A stretch of 64,000 bases of DNA, from NCBI GenBank assembly GCA_963795435.1, contig CAWCHV010000007.1, positions 1-64,000 on the forward strand, given 5' to 3'. Both the position numbers and the translations under genes were made by a program. Under the pieces are notes generated by a model. That model saw only the letters and a list, made by a program, of their open reading frames with translations. It was not told the DNA's origin and searched no databases. The stretch comes from JAFKFI01 sp963795435. GTDB taxonomy: Bacteria > Pseudomonadota > Alphaproteobacteria > Acetobacterales > Acetobacteraceae. Of this stretch, positions 34,469 through 43,553 are shown piece by piece (the stretch's first letter is position 1; each line of letters opens with the position of its first letter).

Positions 34469-35734
34469 ATGAAGTTCGGTGCCTGGTCGAACGTGCCGAC
34501 CGGCGACCCCGACCCTCGGCAGGGTGAGCGGCGGGCGGAGCGGCACACGCTGGCGCTGATCTCGGCGGCGCACCTCATCAGCCACTTCCACATTCTCGTC
34601 CTCCCGCCGCTGTTCCCGTTCCTCAGGGACCGCCTCGGCGTCGGCTTCGTCGAGCTTGGCCTGGCGCTGACCGTGTTCAACGTGGTCTCGGCGCTCACCC
34701 AGGCACCGATGGGCTTCGTCGCGGACCGTTTCGGTCCGCGTCGGGTGCTGATCGGCGGCCTTTGCCTCGGCAGCGCCGCGTTCATCTCCTTCGGCCTGAT
34801 CCAGACCTATTCCTGGCTGCTGGTGAGCGCGGCGCTCGCCGGTCTCGCCAACAGCGTCTATCATCCGTCCGACTACGCCATCCTCTCGGCGCGCATCGGC
34901 GAGAGCCGCATCGGCCGCGCCTTCTCGGTCCACACCTTCGCCGGGTTCATGGGCGGGGCGATCGCGCCGCCCTTCGTCCTCGTCGTGATGGCGACCGCCG
35001 GCCTCGGCGCCGCCATCGTCACGGCGGGCTTCATGGGATTGATCGTCGCCTTCGCCCTATGCTGGGCGCCACAACTCGACAGCTCGACCCATACCCCCGC
35101 CGTGCAGGCCGAGCGCGCCGCCAACCGCGTCAGTGCGATGTCGCTGCTGACGCCCACCGTGCTCAGCCTTGTCGGCTTCTTCGTCCTGCTCAGTCTTTCG
35201 ACCGGCGGCATCCAGGCGTTCTCCGTCGCCGCGCTGACCAGCCTGCATTACGGCTTCAGCCTGTCGACGGCCAATCTCGCGCTGACCGCGTTCCTGCTGA
35301 CCAGCGCGTTCGGCGTGCTGGCCGGCGGGTTCGTCGCCGACCGCACCCGGCGGCACGGCGAGGTCGCGGCCGGCGCCTTCGCGGTCAACGCCGCGCTGGT
35401 GCTGCTGATCGCCGTGTTCAGCCTTCCGCCGGTTCTGCTGGTGCTGCTCATGGGCACGGCGGGCTTCCTCTCGGGCGTGATCTCGCCGTCGCGCGACATG
35501 CTGGTGCGTCAGGCGGCCCCGCCGGAAGCGGCCGGCCGGGTGTTCGGCATCGTCACCACCGGCTTCAACATCGGCGGCGCCGTCGGTCCGCTGATGTTCG
35601 GGTGGATCATCGACCAGGGGCATCCGAGCTGGATCTTCAGCGCCTCGGTCCTGTTCATGCTGGCGACCGTCCTGCTCGCCCTGGTGGGCGAGCGCCAGGC
35701 GGGACGACGCCGCGCCCGCGCCGCGTTCTCGTAG
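34469..35734 (+). CDS. MFS transporter
   Basis: Encodes 421 residues with about 12 predicted membrane helices. The loop 2-3 motif is GFVADRFGPRRVL (about 80-92), and its echo in the second half is GGFVADRTRRHGE. An N-terminal soluble part of about 25 residues precedes helix 1. The protein likely exports or imports a small organic compound related to the adjacent LLM oxidoreductase. Specificity cannot be read from the sequence. Confidence 0.88.
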   Translation: MKFGAWSNVPTGDPDPRQGERRAERHTLALISAAHLISHFHILVLPPLFPFLRDRLGVGFVELGLALTVFNVVSALTQAPMGFVADRFGPRRVLIGGLCLGSAAFISFGLIQTYSWLLVSAALAGLANSVYHPSDYAILSARIGESRIGRAFSVHTFAGFMGGAIAPPFVLVVMATAGLGAAIVTAGFMGLIVAFALCWAPQLDSSTHTPAVQAERAANRVSAMSLLTPTVLSLVGFFVLLSLSTGGIQAFSVAALTSLHYGFSLSTANLALTAFLLTSAFGVLAGGFVADRTRRHGEVAAGAFAVNAALVLLIAVFSLPPVLLVLLMGTAGFLSGVISPSRDMLVRQAAPPEAAGRVFGIVTTGFNIGGAVGPLMFGWIIDQGHPSWIFSASVLFMLATVLLALVGERQAGRRRARAAFS

Positions 35735-35753
35735 GCTCCAGGGAGAAACCACA

Positions 35754-36087
35754 ATGGTCATCGTGCAGATCAACTACCGCCGCCCCGAGATGGACAAGGC
35801 CGACGTGGGAGGCGCGATACACCGACGACCGCGCCGCGCAATTCCTCAACGTCGCCGGCCTGCAATGGAAGATCTGGCTCGACGGCAGCGACGAGCGCCG
35901 CGCCGGCGGCATCTATCTGTTCGAGGATCGTGCGGCGGCGGAGGCCTATGTCGACGGCCCGATCGTGGCGCGCATGAAGGCCAATGCCGATATCGGCGAA
36001 TTGGAAATCCGCGTGTTCGACGTGCGCCAGCGCATGAGCGAAATCACCCGCGCACCATTGCCGCATTTGCGGGCGGCGGCGGAGTAG
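35754..36087 (+). pseudogene. YdhR-like monooxygenase, one-base frameshift
   Basis: A dimeric alpha/beta-barrel family member of about 110 residues in two frames. MVIVQINYRRPEMDKAD is read from the ATG at 35754. The remainder (WEARYTDDRAAQFLNVAGLQ, GGIYLFEDRAAAEAYVDGP, and a C-terminus LPHLRAAAE) is read in the +1 frame to the TAG at 36087. The shift is at about 35805, where one extra G turns GAC-TGG into GAC-GTG. AGGGAGA precedes the ATG. Either a recent mutation or a sequence error; the downstream part shows no decay. Confidence 0.82.
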
Positions 36088-36088
36088 G

Positions 36089-36170
36089 CCCTCACCCAAT
36101 CCTCTCCCGTTAGCAAGGGAGAGGGCTTTTTTCCCTCTCCCTTGCTCAGGGGAGAGGGCCGGGGTGAGGG
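36089..36170. repeat. GC-rich palindromic intergenic repeat, copy C
   Basis: A self-inverted copy: it opens CCCTCACCC and closes GGGTGAGGG, with two hairpins (CCTCTCCC...GGGAGAGG and CCCTCTCCC...GGGAGAGGG) flanking a CTTTTTT tract. It fills the gap between convergent genes, starting two bases after one stop and ending next to the other, so it may be a bidirectional terminator. Confidence 0.85.
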
Positions 36171-37025
36171 TCAGTCGGGATCAGGCCCGCTCACCGCCGC
36201 ATACCCGCTCCCAAACGCCGCGTCCCGCTGCCGGAAAGCGTGCTTCACCCCGTGCTCGCGCATGGTCTCGCGGAAGGCGCGCGCCTTGGGCGCCAGATGC
36301 CCGCGCGCGTCGATCTCGGCCGACAGGCGCTGAATGGTGCGCGCCCCCATCAGTTCGAGCCCCATGTTCACCAGCCGCTTGTTGGCCGAAAGCAGATGCG
36401 GATCGACGAGCCCCAGCCGATCCGCCAGCCGCATCACCTCGGACTCGAGCTGATCTGCCGGCACCGCCTTCAACGCAAGGCCGATCTGCGCGGCATCCGC
36501 GCCGGTGACGCTGTCGCCGGTCAGCAGCAGCCGCTTGGCCCATTGCGGGCCGCAGAGATACAGCCACATGTTCTCGGGCGGCGTGCCGAGGTCGCGCACC
36601 GGCGGGAATCCGATGCGCGCGTCCTCGGCGACGATCACCATGTCGCAGAGTCCGATGATGCCGGTGCCGACGCCGATGCAGGTGCCCTGCACGGCGGCGA
36701 TGACCGGCTTGTGCATGTCGAACAAGGTCATGCGCAGCTTCTGGCCCTGCTCGAGCCGCCACACGTCGTCGTCGATCTCGCTACGCCCGCGATAATCCTC
36801 GCCCCGCCCGGCCGAGTATTCGGTGAGGTCGGCGCCGGCGCAGAAATGCGGCCCGGCGCCGCGCAGCACGACGCAATGCACCGCATTGTGCTCATCGGCC
36901 TCCATCAACGCCGCCGCCAGCTCGACGAGCAACTTGCCGCTCAGCGCGTTGCGCCGCTCCGGCCGGTTCAACGTGACGAGCGCGCTGGTGCCCTTCACCT
37001 CGTAGGTGATCTGCTCGAACTGCAT
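36171..37025 (-). CDS. Enoyl-CoA hydratase/isomerase (crotonase) family protein
   Basis: Encodes 284 residues. Crotonase features: TLNRPERRNALSGKLL (about 18-33), the oxyanion-hole segments HFCAGADLTEY and GTCIGVGTGIIGLCDMVI, and IGFPPVRDLGTPPENMW. The position usually holding the catalytic Glu of true hydratases is not clearly conserved, so an isomerase or other crotonase reaction is possible. It is 17 bases downstream of an SDR gene, and the two may act on the same CoA intermediate. Confidence 0.85.
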   Translation of the reverse strand: MQFEQITYEVKGTSALVTLNRPERRNALSGKLLVELAAALMEADEHNAVHCVVLRGAGPHFCAGADLTEYSAGRGEDYRGRSEIDDDVWRLEQGQKLRMTLFDMHKPVIAAVQGTCIGVGTGIIGLCDMVIVAEDARIGFPPVRDLGTPPENMWLYLCGPQWAKRLLLTGDSVTGADAAQIGLALKAVPADQLESEVMRLADRLGLVDPHLLSANKRLVNMGLELMGARTIQRLSAEIDARGHLAPKARAFRETMREHGVKHAFRQRDAAFGSGYAAVSGPDPD

Positions 37026-37042
37026 TATTTCCTCCCCGAGAA

Positions 37043-37846
37043 TCAGCGCGTCGGTCGTGCGAAGACGTGGCCGGCGTTGATCAGATTCGCCGCCAGCAGA
37101 CCGCCATCGACCGGCAACGTCACGCCGCTCACGTAGCTGGCGAGGTCGGAGGCGAGAAACGTCGCCACCTTGGCGATCTCGACCGGCTGGCCGCGCCGCT
37201 TCATCGGGATCGGGCTTTCCGCGTAGAACGCGGCGCGCTCATTCGTGTCGTACAGCCGCGGCGTCACGATATGGCCCGGCGCGATGGCGTTGACCCGAAT
37301 GCCATTCGCCGCCCATTCCACGGCAAGCGACTTCACCAGGCTGATCAGCCCCGCCTTCGCCGCGCCGTACCAGGCGTGGTACGCCGAGCCCTGGATGCCG
37401 TCGACCGAGGCGATGCCGACCATCGCGCCGCCGCGCCCGCGCCGGATCATCGCTGTTGCGACTTCGCGCGCCACCACGAAGAAGTAGCGAAGGTTGCGGC
37501 GCTGATCGAGATCCCAGGTATCGGGCGTCATCTCCAACGCCGGCCCGAAGGCCGACTGCCCGACGATCGAGACGGTGATGTCGATGCCGCCGAGCTTTTC
37601 CTCCGCCGCCGCGACGATGCCGGGCACCTGCGCGTCATCCAAGACGTCGCCGAGCACCGTCACCCCGCGTCGTCCCGCGTCGGTGACGAGCTTCACGACG
37701 TTGGCCGCGCGCTCCTCGACGAGGTCGACCACGGCGACGTCGCAGCCCGCCTCCGCCAAGCAGCGCGCCGTCGCCTCGCCCATGCCCTGTCCGCCGCCGA
37801 ACACGACCGCGCATTTCCCGTCGAGGCCCAGCATCGACGTGCTCAT
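37043..37846 (-). CDS. Short-chain dehydrogenase/reductase
   Basis: Encodes 267 residues of the classical SDR fold. The coenzyme motif GGGQGMGEA (about 18-26) and acidic D41 of VVDLVEERA suggest NAD. Catalytic residues: Ser in GIASVDG, and Tyr/Lys in WYGAAKAGL. The usual NNAG is replaced by IVGQ. PVDGG near the C-terminus is typical. It is followed by the crotonase gene and preceded by the FmdB-like gene (23 bases). Confidence 0.85.
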   Translation of the reverse strand: MSTSMLGLDGKCAVVFGGGQGMGEATARCLAEAGCDVAVVDLVEERAANVVKLVTDAGRRGVTVLGDVLDDAQVPGIVAAAEEKLGGIDITVSIVGQSAFGPALEMTPDTWDLDQRRNLRYFFVVAREVATAMIRRGRGGAMVGIASVDGIQGSAYHAWYGAAKAGLISLVKSLAVEWAANGIRVNAIAPGHIVTPRLYDTNERAAFYAESPIPMKRRGQPVEIAKVATFLASDLASYVSGVTLPVDGGLLAANLINAGHVFARPTR

Positions 37847-37869
37847 TTGTGTTTCCCCCTGCTAACGCG

Positions 37870-38142
37870 CTACCCGGCTTCGCTGGCCACCGCCTCCGAG
37901 CGGAATCCGCTGCTGCCGCCGCAACAGCTGCAGCCGCCGAAATGCCGCGCGCCGCCGCCCGGCTGCCAGGAGGCACTGACACTCGCAGGCTCGCTGGTGC
38001 CGGCGCCGAGGCTCGGGACGGTCAGGGTACGCGGAGCAAGCTCGCCACAACCGGGACAGGGTTGCGGGTCGGCATACTCGGCGATCGGCCGGGTCTCCGC
38101 GAAGCCGCCACATTGGTCGCACAGGTAATCATATCGCGGCAC
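37870..38142 (-). CDS. FmdB-type zinc ribbon protein
   Basis: Encodes 90 residues. The N-terminus PRYDYLCDQCG and the second pair CPGCGE form the four-cysteine ribbon of the FmdB/putative regulatory family. A Gly/Ser-rich linker leads to a C-terminal CSCCGG motif, also common in the family. The GTG at 38142 is the only start that gives the canonical N-terminus. Members often sit beside acyl-CoA or amidase genes as presumed regulators; the role is unproven. Confidence 0.82.
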   Translation of the reverse strand: MPRYDYLCDQCGGFAETRPIAEYADPQPCPGCGELAPRTLTVPSLGAGTSEPASVSASWQPGGGARHFGGCSCCGGSSGFRSEAVASEAG

Positions 38143-38207
38143 GGCGTGTTCTCCGCGCGGTTGGGAACTCTCAAGGTTAGGGCGGACACCGGGAAAGTCC
38201 AGCGCGG

Positions 38208-38292
38208 CCCCCTCACCCCGACCCTCTCCCCTGAGCAGGGGAGAGGGAGAAGAAAGCCCCCTCCCCTTGTGGGAGGGGGTTGGGGGAGGGGT
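38208..38292. repeat. GC-rich palindromic intergenic repeat, copy D
   Basis: Two hairpins in series: CCCTCTCCCC/GGGGAGAGGG with a GAGCA-type loop, then CCCCCTCCCC/GGGAGGGGG. AGAAGAAAG lies between. Same orientation as copy E and opposite to copy A. It separates the FmdB gene start from the downstream end of the LLM gene at 38294. Confidence 0.85.
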
Positions 38293-38293
38293 C

Positions 38294-39505
38294 CTACTCC
38301 GCCGCCGCGACCAGCTTGTCGATCGTGACACCCTTGCCCACCCCGACGCGCTCTTTGAACGGCGTGGTGTCGATCTCCTTGAGTTCGATCTCGCGGTTGA
38401 GTACCCGCTGCTTCCAGGCTTGGTGCTCTGGTTCCATCCCGTGGAACTCGGGCATCACTTCCTTGGCGAACAGCTCCAGGCTCTCGCAGATATGCTGATG
38501 CGTGTTCCGCCCCGCCTGGTTGAGCAGGATGATGCTATCGACCCGCGATTCCTTGAACCGGTGCAGCTTGCGCCGGATGGTCTCGGGCGAGCCGATCAGG
38601 CCGCCGCGCAGCGCCTTCTCCACCGCCTCCGGGTTGGCCTTCTTCCACGCCATGTACTCGTCCCACAGGCTCACCGTGCCCGGAGCGGCGCGCTCCCGGT
38701 TGCGCGAGCCGCTGTAATAGGCCAGCGAGAACTGGAAGAACGTCACCCCCTCGGCCCGGCGGCGCGCCTCCTCGTCTGTCTCGGCGCACATGAAGTAGCT
38801 GACCATCGCGATGTTGCAGTTGCTCTGGTACTCGGTGAGCTTCTCCTGTCGCTTGGTGAAGGCGTTGTAGTAGGCGTGGACCCAGGCGTGCGCCATCTCG
38901 GCGCTGAGGAACTGGAAGCCGAGCGCGCCGATGCCGCGGCGGCCCGCCATCTCGATCGTCTCGAGCTGCGAGCAGGCGACCCAGAGCGGCGGGTGCGGCT
39001 TCTGCACCGGCTTCGGCAGCACGTTGCGCAACGGGAACTTGAAATAGGGGCCGTCATATTCACAGCCGGCATCCTTGAACATCGGCAGGATGCAGCGCAC
39101 GGCGTCATCCCACACCTCGCGCTTGTTCTCCATCTGCCGGTCGAACGGGCCAAGCTCGGTGATGCTGGCCCCCTCGCCCATGCCGAACTCGACGCGCCCG
39201 TTGCTGACCAGATCGAGGCAGGCGATCTTCTCGGCGACGCGCGCGGGGTGGTTGGTGGTGATCTGCACGATGCCGTGGCCAAGACGGATGTTCTTGGTCC
39301 GCTGGCTGGCCGCGGCCAGGAATACCTCCGGTTGCGGCGAGTGGGAGTACTCCTCGAGAAAATGGTGCTCGACCTCCCACGCATAGTCGTAGCCGAGCTT
39401 GTCGGCGAGCTCCACCTGAGAGAGCGCGTTCTGATAGAGCTGCCGCTCGTCATCCACCCCCCACGGCCGTGGCAATTGCAGCTCATAGAAAATGCCGAAC
39501 TTCAT
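38294..39505 (-). CDS. LLM-class flavin-dependent oxidoreductase
   Basis: Encodes 403 residues. Starts MKFGIFYELQLPRPW. Has KLGYDYAWEVEHHFLEEYSHSP (about 36-57), IRLGHGIVQITTNHPARVAEK, and VSNGRVEFGMGEGASITELGPF, the luciferase-like FMN monooxygenase pattern. It differs substantially from the other four LLM proteins of the window, so they are not recent tandem duplicates. It is followed by repeat copy D. Substrate unknown. Confidence 0.86.
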   Translation of the reverse strand: MKFGIFYELQLPRPWGVDDERQLYQNALSQVELADKLGYDYAWEVEHHFLEEYSHSPQPEVFLAAASQRTKNIRLGHGIVQITTNHPARVAEKIACLDLVSNGRVEFGMGEGASITELGPFDRQMENKREVWDDAVRCILPMFKDAGCEYDGPYFKFPLRNVLPKPVQKPHPPLWVACSQLETIEMAGRRGIGALGFQFLSAEMAHAWVHAYYNAFTKRQEKLTEYQSNCNIAMVSYFMCAETDEEARRRAEGVTFFQFSLAYYSGSRNRERAAPGTVSLWDEYMAWKKANPEAVEKALRGGLIGSPETIRRKLHRFKESRVDSIILLNQAGRNTHQHICESLELFAKEVMPEFHGMEPEHQAWKQRVLNREIELKEIDTTPFKERVGVGKGVTIDKLVAAAE

Positions 39506-39581
39506 TCCGTCTCTCCCTCGGGATGCTTACCCGTCAGTATCCCGCCTAGACTAAGCAGGCAACCGACCGGGCGCAAACGGC

Positions 39582-40409
39582 TCAATCCGGCTCGATCGGC
39601 ATGGTGGCGATGCTGGTCCAGGCGATCGGGGCGCCGCATTTCTCCGCCGCCTGGACGGGTGGCAGCGAAACATCCCAGTGCACCGCGAGGAACCGCCGAC
39701 CGCTCACGTTCGCCGCCGCGTCCGACACCAGCCAGAGCAGCGGCGGGGCCATGATCTCGGGCCGCAGCATCCGGCTGCGATCGGCGACCGCGCCGTCGGG
39801 CACGATGCGCGTATCGGTCATGCCGCCGGGGACCAGCACGTTGGCGGTGATGCCGGTGCCGGCGAGGTCGGCCGCCATCACCGCCGTCGCCGCCTCGGCG
39901 GCCGCCTTGCTCGCGCCGTACAGCACGTAGCCGCCGCGGATCATGGTGCCGAGGCTGGTGGTGACGGTGACGATCCGGCCGCGCCCAGCGCGCAGCATGT
40001 GCGGAGTGACGGCGCGCGCCATCATGAGCGGCGCGGTCGCGTTCACCGCGACGAAGCGGCCCCATTGCTCCGGCGTGATTTCCCAGAACCGCAGCGGGTT
40101 CGCCCGCTGATCCGCGCGGATGGAGCCCTGGCCGATGCCGGCGTTGTTGACCAGAATGTCGATGCGCCCCGACCGGTCGAGCACGGCGGCAACGACGGCA
40201 TCGAACGCCGCCGGGTCGGCGAGATCGGCCCGGACGGTGTGCAACGTCCCACTCTTACCGCCAGCGTCGGCTTCCAGCTCCGACAGCAGCGCGCCGTCCT
40301 GGTCCACGCCGGCGACGTCGATGCCGCCTTCCAGCAGGCCAAGCGTCATGGCCCGGCCGATACCACTTGCCGCGCCCGTTACGATCGCGAGCTGGCGTTG
40401 CGTTGCCAT
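39582..40409 (-). CDS. Short-chain dehydrogenase/reductase
   Basis: Encodes 275 residues with TGAASGIGRA (coenzyme binding), the classical NNAG in ILVNNAGIGQG, and Ser/Tyr/Lys in TVTTSLG and VLYGASKAAAE. The C-terminal 60 residues (from PEIMAPPLLWLVSDAA) are longer than in minimal SDRs and contain Trp/Pro-rich sequence. ATG 40409 is preferred over 40619 because it gives MATQRQLAIVTGAASG. It is divergent from an MFS transporter gene. Confidence 0.86.
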   Translation of the reverse strand: MATQRQLAIVTGAASGIGRAMTLGLLEGGIDVAGVDQDGALLSELEADAGGKSGTLHTVRADLADPAAFDAVVAAVLDRSGRIDILVNNAGIGQGSIRADQRANPLRFWEITPEQWGRFVAVNATAPLMMARAVTPHMLRAGRGRIVTVTTSLGTMIRGGYVLYGASKAAAEAATAVMAADLAGTGITANVLVPGGMTDTRIVPDGAVADRSRMLRPEIMAPPLLWLVSDAAANVSGRRFLAVHWDVSLPPVQAAEKCGAPIAWTSIATMPIEPD

Positions 40410-40552
40410 CGGTGTTTCCCTCCCGGCCCTGCTTGCATCGATTGTCACACCTGGACCCAGAGCGTGCAACCGAGCCCTCGCGCAGCCGCATGGCCGAATT
40501 GGCCGACGGGGTGCTAGCGTCGCGCCACGCAGGGATAGGGAAACGCGGCGCC

Positions 40553-41779
40553 GTGGCCAGCAGAACCAGCGAGCCGGAGAGCGTGTACGCCTGGTGGCGC
40601 CTGGCCGCATCCGTAGCACTCAGCACCATCGGCGGCGTCGGCATGTGGTGCGTGGTGGTCGCGCTGCCGGCGGTGCAGAACGAGTTCGGCGTCACGCGCG
40701 CCGATGCTTCGCTGGCGTATACGTTGACGATGGTCGGATTCGCGGTCGGCGGCGTGCTGGTGGGCTGGCTCGCCGATCGCTTCAGGATCACGCTGCCTCT
40801 GATGGCGGGGGCGGTCGCGCTCGGGATCGGCTTCGTGGTGAGCGGGTTCTCCGGAAGTCTCTGGCAATTCGCGCTGGCACAGGGCCTGCTCGTCGGCCTC
40901 GGCACCTCCGCGACGTTTAGCCCGCTGATCGCCGACGTGTCGCTCTGGTTCACCAAGCGGCGCGGCATCGCGGTGGCGATCTGTGCCTCGGGCAACTATC
41001 TCGCCGGCACCATCTGGCCGCCGGTCGTGCAGCATTTCATGCAGACGCAAGGCTGGCGACACACCTATCTCGCCATCGGCCTGTTCTGCGCGGCGACGAT
41101 GCTGCCGCTCGCGCTTGTGCTCCGGCGTGCGCCGCCCGCGCAGCACGTCACGCCGGCGCGGGCGCGGAGCGCCCAATCGTTCGGGTCGGGATCACTGGGC
41201 CTATCGCCCAACACGCTGATGATCCTGCTGTCCGTTGCCGGCGTCGGCTGCTGTGTGGCGATGTCGATGCCGCAAGTGCACATCGTCGCCTACTGCGGCG
41301 ATCTCGGCTACGGCGTCGCGCGCGGCGCCGAGATGCTGTCCTTGATGCTCGCCTGCGGCATCGTCAGCCGCATCGCCTCGGGCTTCATCGCCGACCGTAT
41401 CGGCGGCCTGCCGACCTTGCTGCTGGGTTCCGTGCTGCAAGGCGTCGCGCTGGTGCTGTATCTCGGCTTCAACGGACTGACTTCGCTGTTCGTGATCTCG
41501 GGGTTGTTCGGCCTATTTCAGGGCGGCATCGTGCCGAGCTACGCGATCATCGTGCGCGAGTATTTCCCTGCCCGCGAGGCCGGCACCCGTTTTGGCGTCG
41601 TCGTCATGGCCACCCTGTTCGGCATGGCGCTGGGCGGCTGGATGTCGGGCGCGATCTTCGACGCGACCGGCTCGTATCGCGCCGCTTTCGCCAACGGCGT
41701 CCTGTGGAACGTGCTCAACGGCGCGATCGTGCTGTTCCTGCTGTTCCGCCGTAGCCGTCGCCACGTGGCCCTTGCCTGA
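40553..41779 (+). CDS. MFS transporter, monocarboxylate/oxalate-formate type
   Basis: Encodes about 408 residues with roughly 12 membrane helices. The loop 2-3 motif is VGWLADRFRITLPL, and the second-half repeat is ASGFIADRIGGLPTL. The overall pattern (SLWFTKRRGIAVAICASGNYLAG after helix 4) resembles the oxalate/formate or monocarboxylate exchanger group. The start is uncertain: a GTG at 40553 is chosen for a natural N-terminus; an ATG at 40490 is possible. It likely moves an organic acid linked to the surrounding catabolic genes. Confidence 0.82.
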   Translation: MASRTSEPESVYAWWRLAASVALSTIGGVGMWCVVVALPAVQNEFGVTRADASLAYTLTMVGFAVGGVLVGWLADRFRITLPLMAGAVALGIGFVVSGFSGSLWQFALAQGLLVGLGTSATFSPLIADVSLWFTKRRGIAVAICASGNYLAGTIWPPVVQHFMQTQGWRHTYLAIGLFCAATMLPLALVLRRAPPAQHVTPARARSAQSFGSGSLGLSPNTLMILLSVAGVGCCVAMSMPQVHIVAYCGDLGYGVARGAEMLSLMLACGIVSRIASGFIADRIGGLPTLLLGSVLQGVALVLYLGFNGLTSLFVISGLFGLFQGGIVPSYAIIVREYFPAREAGTRFGVVVMATLFGMALGGWMSGAIFDATGSYRAAFANGVLWNVLNGAIVLFLLFRRSRRHVALA

Positions 41780-41844
41780 CCTCGCTTTGCCGTTCGGCGA
41801 AGAACGGGGCTAGGCTGCCGCGCTGCCTAGGGGGAGGATCGAGC

Positions 41845-42480
41845 ATGATCTACGAGCTCAGGACGTACACGTTCCATCAGGGAAAGGCGCCCGCCTATCT
41901 CGACCTCGTGCAGAAGGTCGGGCGGCCGGTGCGGGGCGACGAGTTCGGCACCTGCCACGGCTACTGGGTGCACGAGTTCGGCACGCTCAATCAGGTGTCG
42001 CATCTCTGGAGCTACGCGAGCCTCGACGAGCGCACCCGGCTGCGCGCGGCGCTTGGAGAGAACGAGCGCTGGACCAAGGAATTCGTCGCCAACGTCCGCC
42101 CGCTCCTCGCACGGCAGGACATCCGCCTGCTCAATCCGGTGAGCGAGCTCAAGCCGCCGGAGCGGAGCGACGGCGTGTACGAGCTGCGCATCTACCGCAC
42201 GCAGCCGGGCGACGCAGCGGCTTACGCGCAGCTGCTCAAGTCCTATTTCCCGGTGCGCGAGAAATACTCCAAGAATGTCGGCCTGTGGACCGGCGAGGTG
42301 CCGCAGCCGAACGAGCTAGTACACCTGTGGAACTACCCAGACCTCAACGCGCGGGCCAAGACGCGCGCCGCCGTGTCCGAAGATGCAGGGTGGAAGGAGT
42401 TTCTCGGCAAGGGCGCGGGACGGCTGCTGGAAATGCAGTCCGTCATCCTGCTGCCCACCGCCTTCTCGCCGCTGAAGTGA
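41845..42480 (+). CDS. NIPSNAP family protein, two tandem domains
   Basis: Encodes 211 residues built from two ferredoxin-like NIPSNAP repeats: IYELRTYTFHQGKAPAYLD (about 2-100) and VYELRIYRTQPGDAAAYAQ (about 110-211). Each contains the family's L-W-x-Y segment (SHLWSYASLDERTRLR; VHLWNYPDLNARAKTR). NIPSNAP proteins resemble small antibiotic-biosynthesis-type monooxygenases, but their biochemical role is unsettled. GGGGAGG is upstream. The LLM gene follows 28 bases later in the same direction. Confidence 0.88.
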   Translation: MIYELRTYTFHQGKAPAYLDLVQKVGRPVRGDEFGTCHGYWVHEFGTLNQVSHLWSYASLDERTRLRAALGENERWTKEFVANVRPLLARQDIRLLNPVSELKPPERSDGVYELRIYRTQPGDAAAYAQLLKSYFPVREKYSKNVGLWTGEVPQPNELVHLWNYPDLNARAKTRAAVSEDAGWKEFLGKGAGRLLEMQSVILLPTAFSPLK

Positions 42481-42508
42481 CCCGACCACAACGACGAAGG
42501 GCCATCGC

Positions 42509-43546
42509 ATGAAGCTCGGTCTCGCGCTCGGCTATTCCGGCGCGCATCTCAACCTGCCGGTCAAGCTGGTGCAGCGCGCCGAGGAACTCGGCTACAACTC
42601 CGTGTGGACGGCGGAGGCCTACGGCACCGATGCCGTGACGCCGCTCGCCTTTTTCGCGGGGCTCACCAAGTCGATCAAGCTCGGCACCGGCATCATGCAG
42701 CTCGCCGCGCGCACGCCGGCCAATGCGGCGATGAGCGCGGCGACGGTGGACGCTCTCGCAGGCGGCGGTCGGTTCATCGCTGGGCTCGGCGTCTCCGGCC
42801 CGCAGATCGTCGAGGGCTGGTACGGCGAACCCTGGGGACGGCCGTATTACCGCTACAAGGACTACGTCGCGATCATGCGGAAAATCTTCCGCCGCGAGGC
42901 GCCCGTCGCGCATGAGGGTAGCGAGATCAGCCTGCCCTATACCGGCCCCGGCGCACTCGGCGTCGGCAAGCCGCTGAAATCGATCCTGCACATGAACCCG
43001 GACATCCCGATCTATCTCGGCACCGGCAACGAGGCGACGGTGAAGCTCACCGCCGAGATCGCCGACGGCTGGCTGCCGCTCGGCTTCGTGCCCGGCTCGC
43101 TGCCGGAATACATGCCCTGGCTCGAAGAAGGCTTTCGTCGGGCCGGCGGCGGCAAGGGGCTGGGGCAGTTCGAGATCCAGGCCTCGGTGCATGTCGAGGT
43201 GGACAGCGACGTCAAGGCGACGCTCGCGCGGCTGAAGCCGGAAGTGGCGCTCTATGTCGGCGGCATGGGGCACAAGGACAAGAACTTCCACAAGGACATG
43301 ATGATCCGGCGCGGCTTCGGCGACGCCGCGGACCGCATCCAGGAGCTGTATCTAGCGCATCGCAAGGAGGAGGCGATCGCGGCGGTGCCCGACGAGTGGG
43401 TGGACCAGAAATCGCTGGTCGGCCCGCCGGAGCGGATCAAGCAACGCTACCGCGCGTGGGAGGATTCCGGGATCACCGGGCTGACCGTGCGATCGAAGCA
43501 GCCCGATGCGGTTGAGGTGATGGCGCAGGCGGCAAGGCGGAACTGA
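42509..43546 (+). CDS. LLM-class F420-type oxidoreductase
   Basis: Encodes 345 residues. Starts MKLGLALGYSGAHLNLPV. It has LGYNSVWTAEAYGTDAVTPLA, IKLGTGIMQLAARTPANAAM, GGRFIAGLGVSGPQIVEGWYG, and the C-terminal VGPPERIKQRYRAWEDSGITGLTV. This matches the F420-associated branch named for mycobacterial and actinobacterial members. Homologues in Proteobacteria may use FMN instead, and cofactor choice cannot be settled by reading. Repeat copy E follows. Confidence 0.87.
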   Translation: MKLGLALGYSGAHLNLPVKLVQRAEELGYNSVWTAEAYGTDAVTPLAFFAGLTKSIKLGTGIMQLAARTPANAAMSAATVDALAGGGRFIAGLGVSGPQIVEGWYGEPWGRPYYRYKDYVAIMRKIFRREAPVAHEGSEISLPYTGPGALGVGKPLKSILHMNPDIPIYLGTGNEATVKLTAEIADGWLPLGFVPGSLPEYMPWLEEGFRRAGGGKGLGQFEIQASVHVEVDSDVKATLARLKPEVALYVGGMGHKDKNFHKDMMIRRGFGDAADRIQELYLAHRKEEAIAAVPDEWVDQKSLVGPPERIKQRYRAWEDSGITGLTVRSKQPDAVEVMAQAARRN

Positions 43547-43553
43547 GCAGCGA

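Noticed and set aside
40367..40552. Upstream extension of the MFS transporter to 40367
   Set aside because: It would overlap the divergent SDR start by 43 bases and gives an Arg/Pro-rich tail not seen in MFS proteins.
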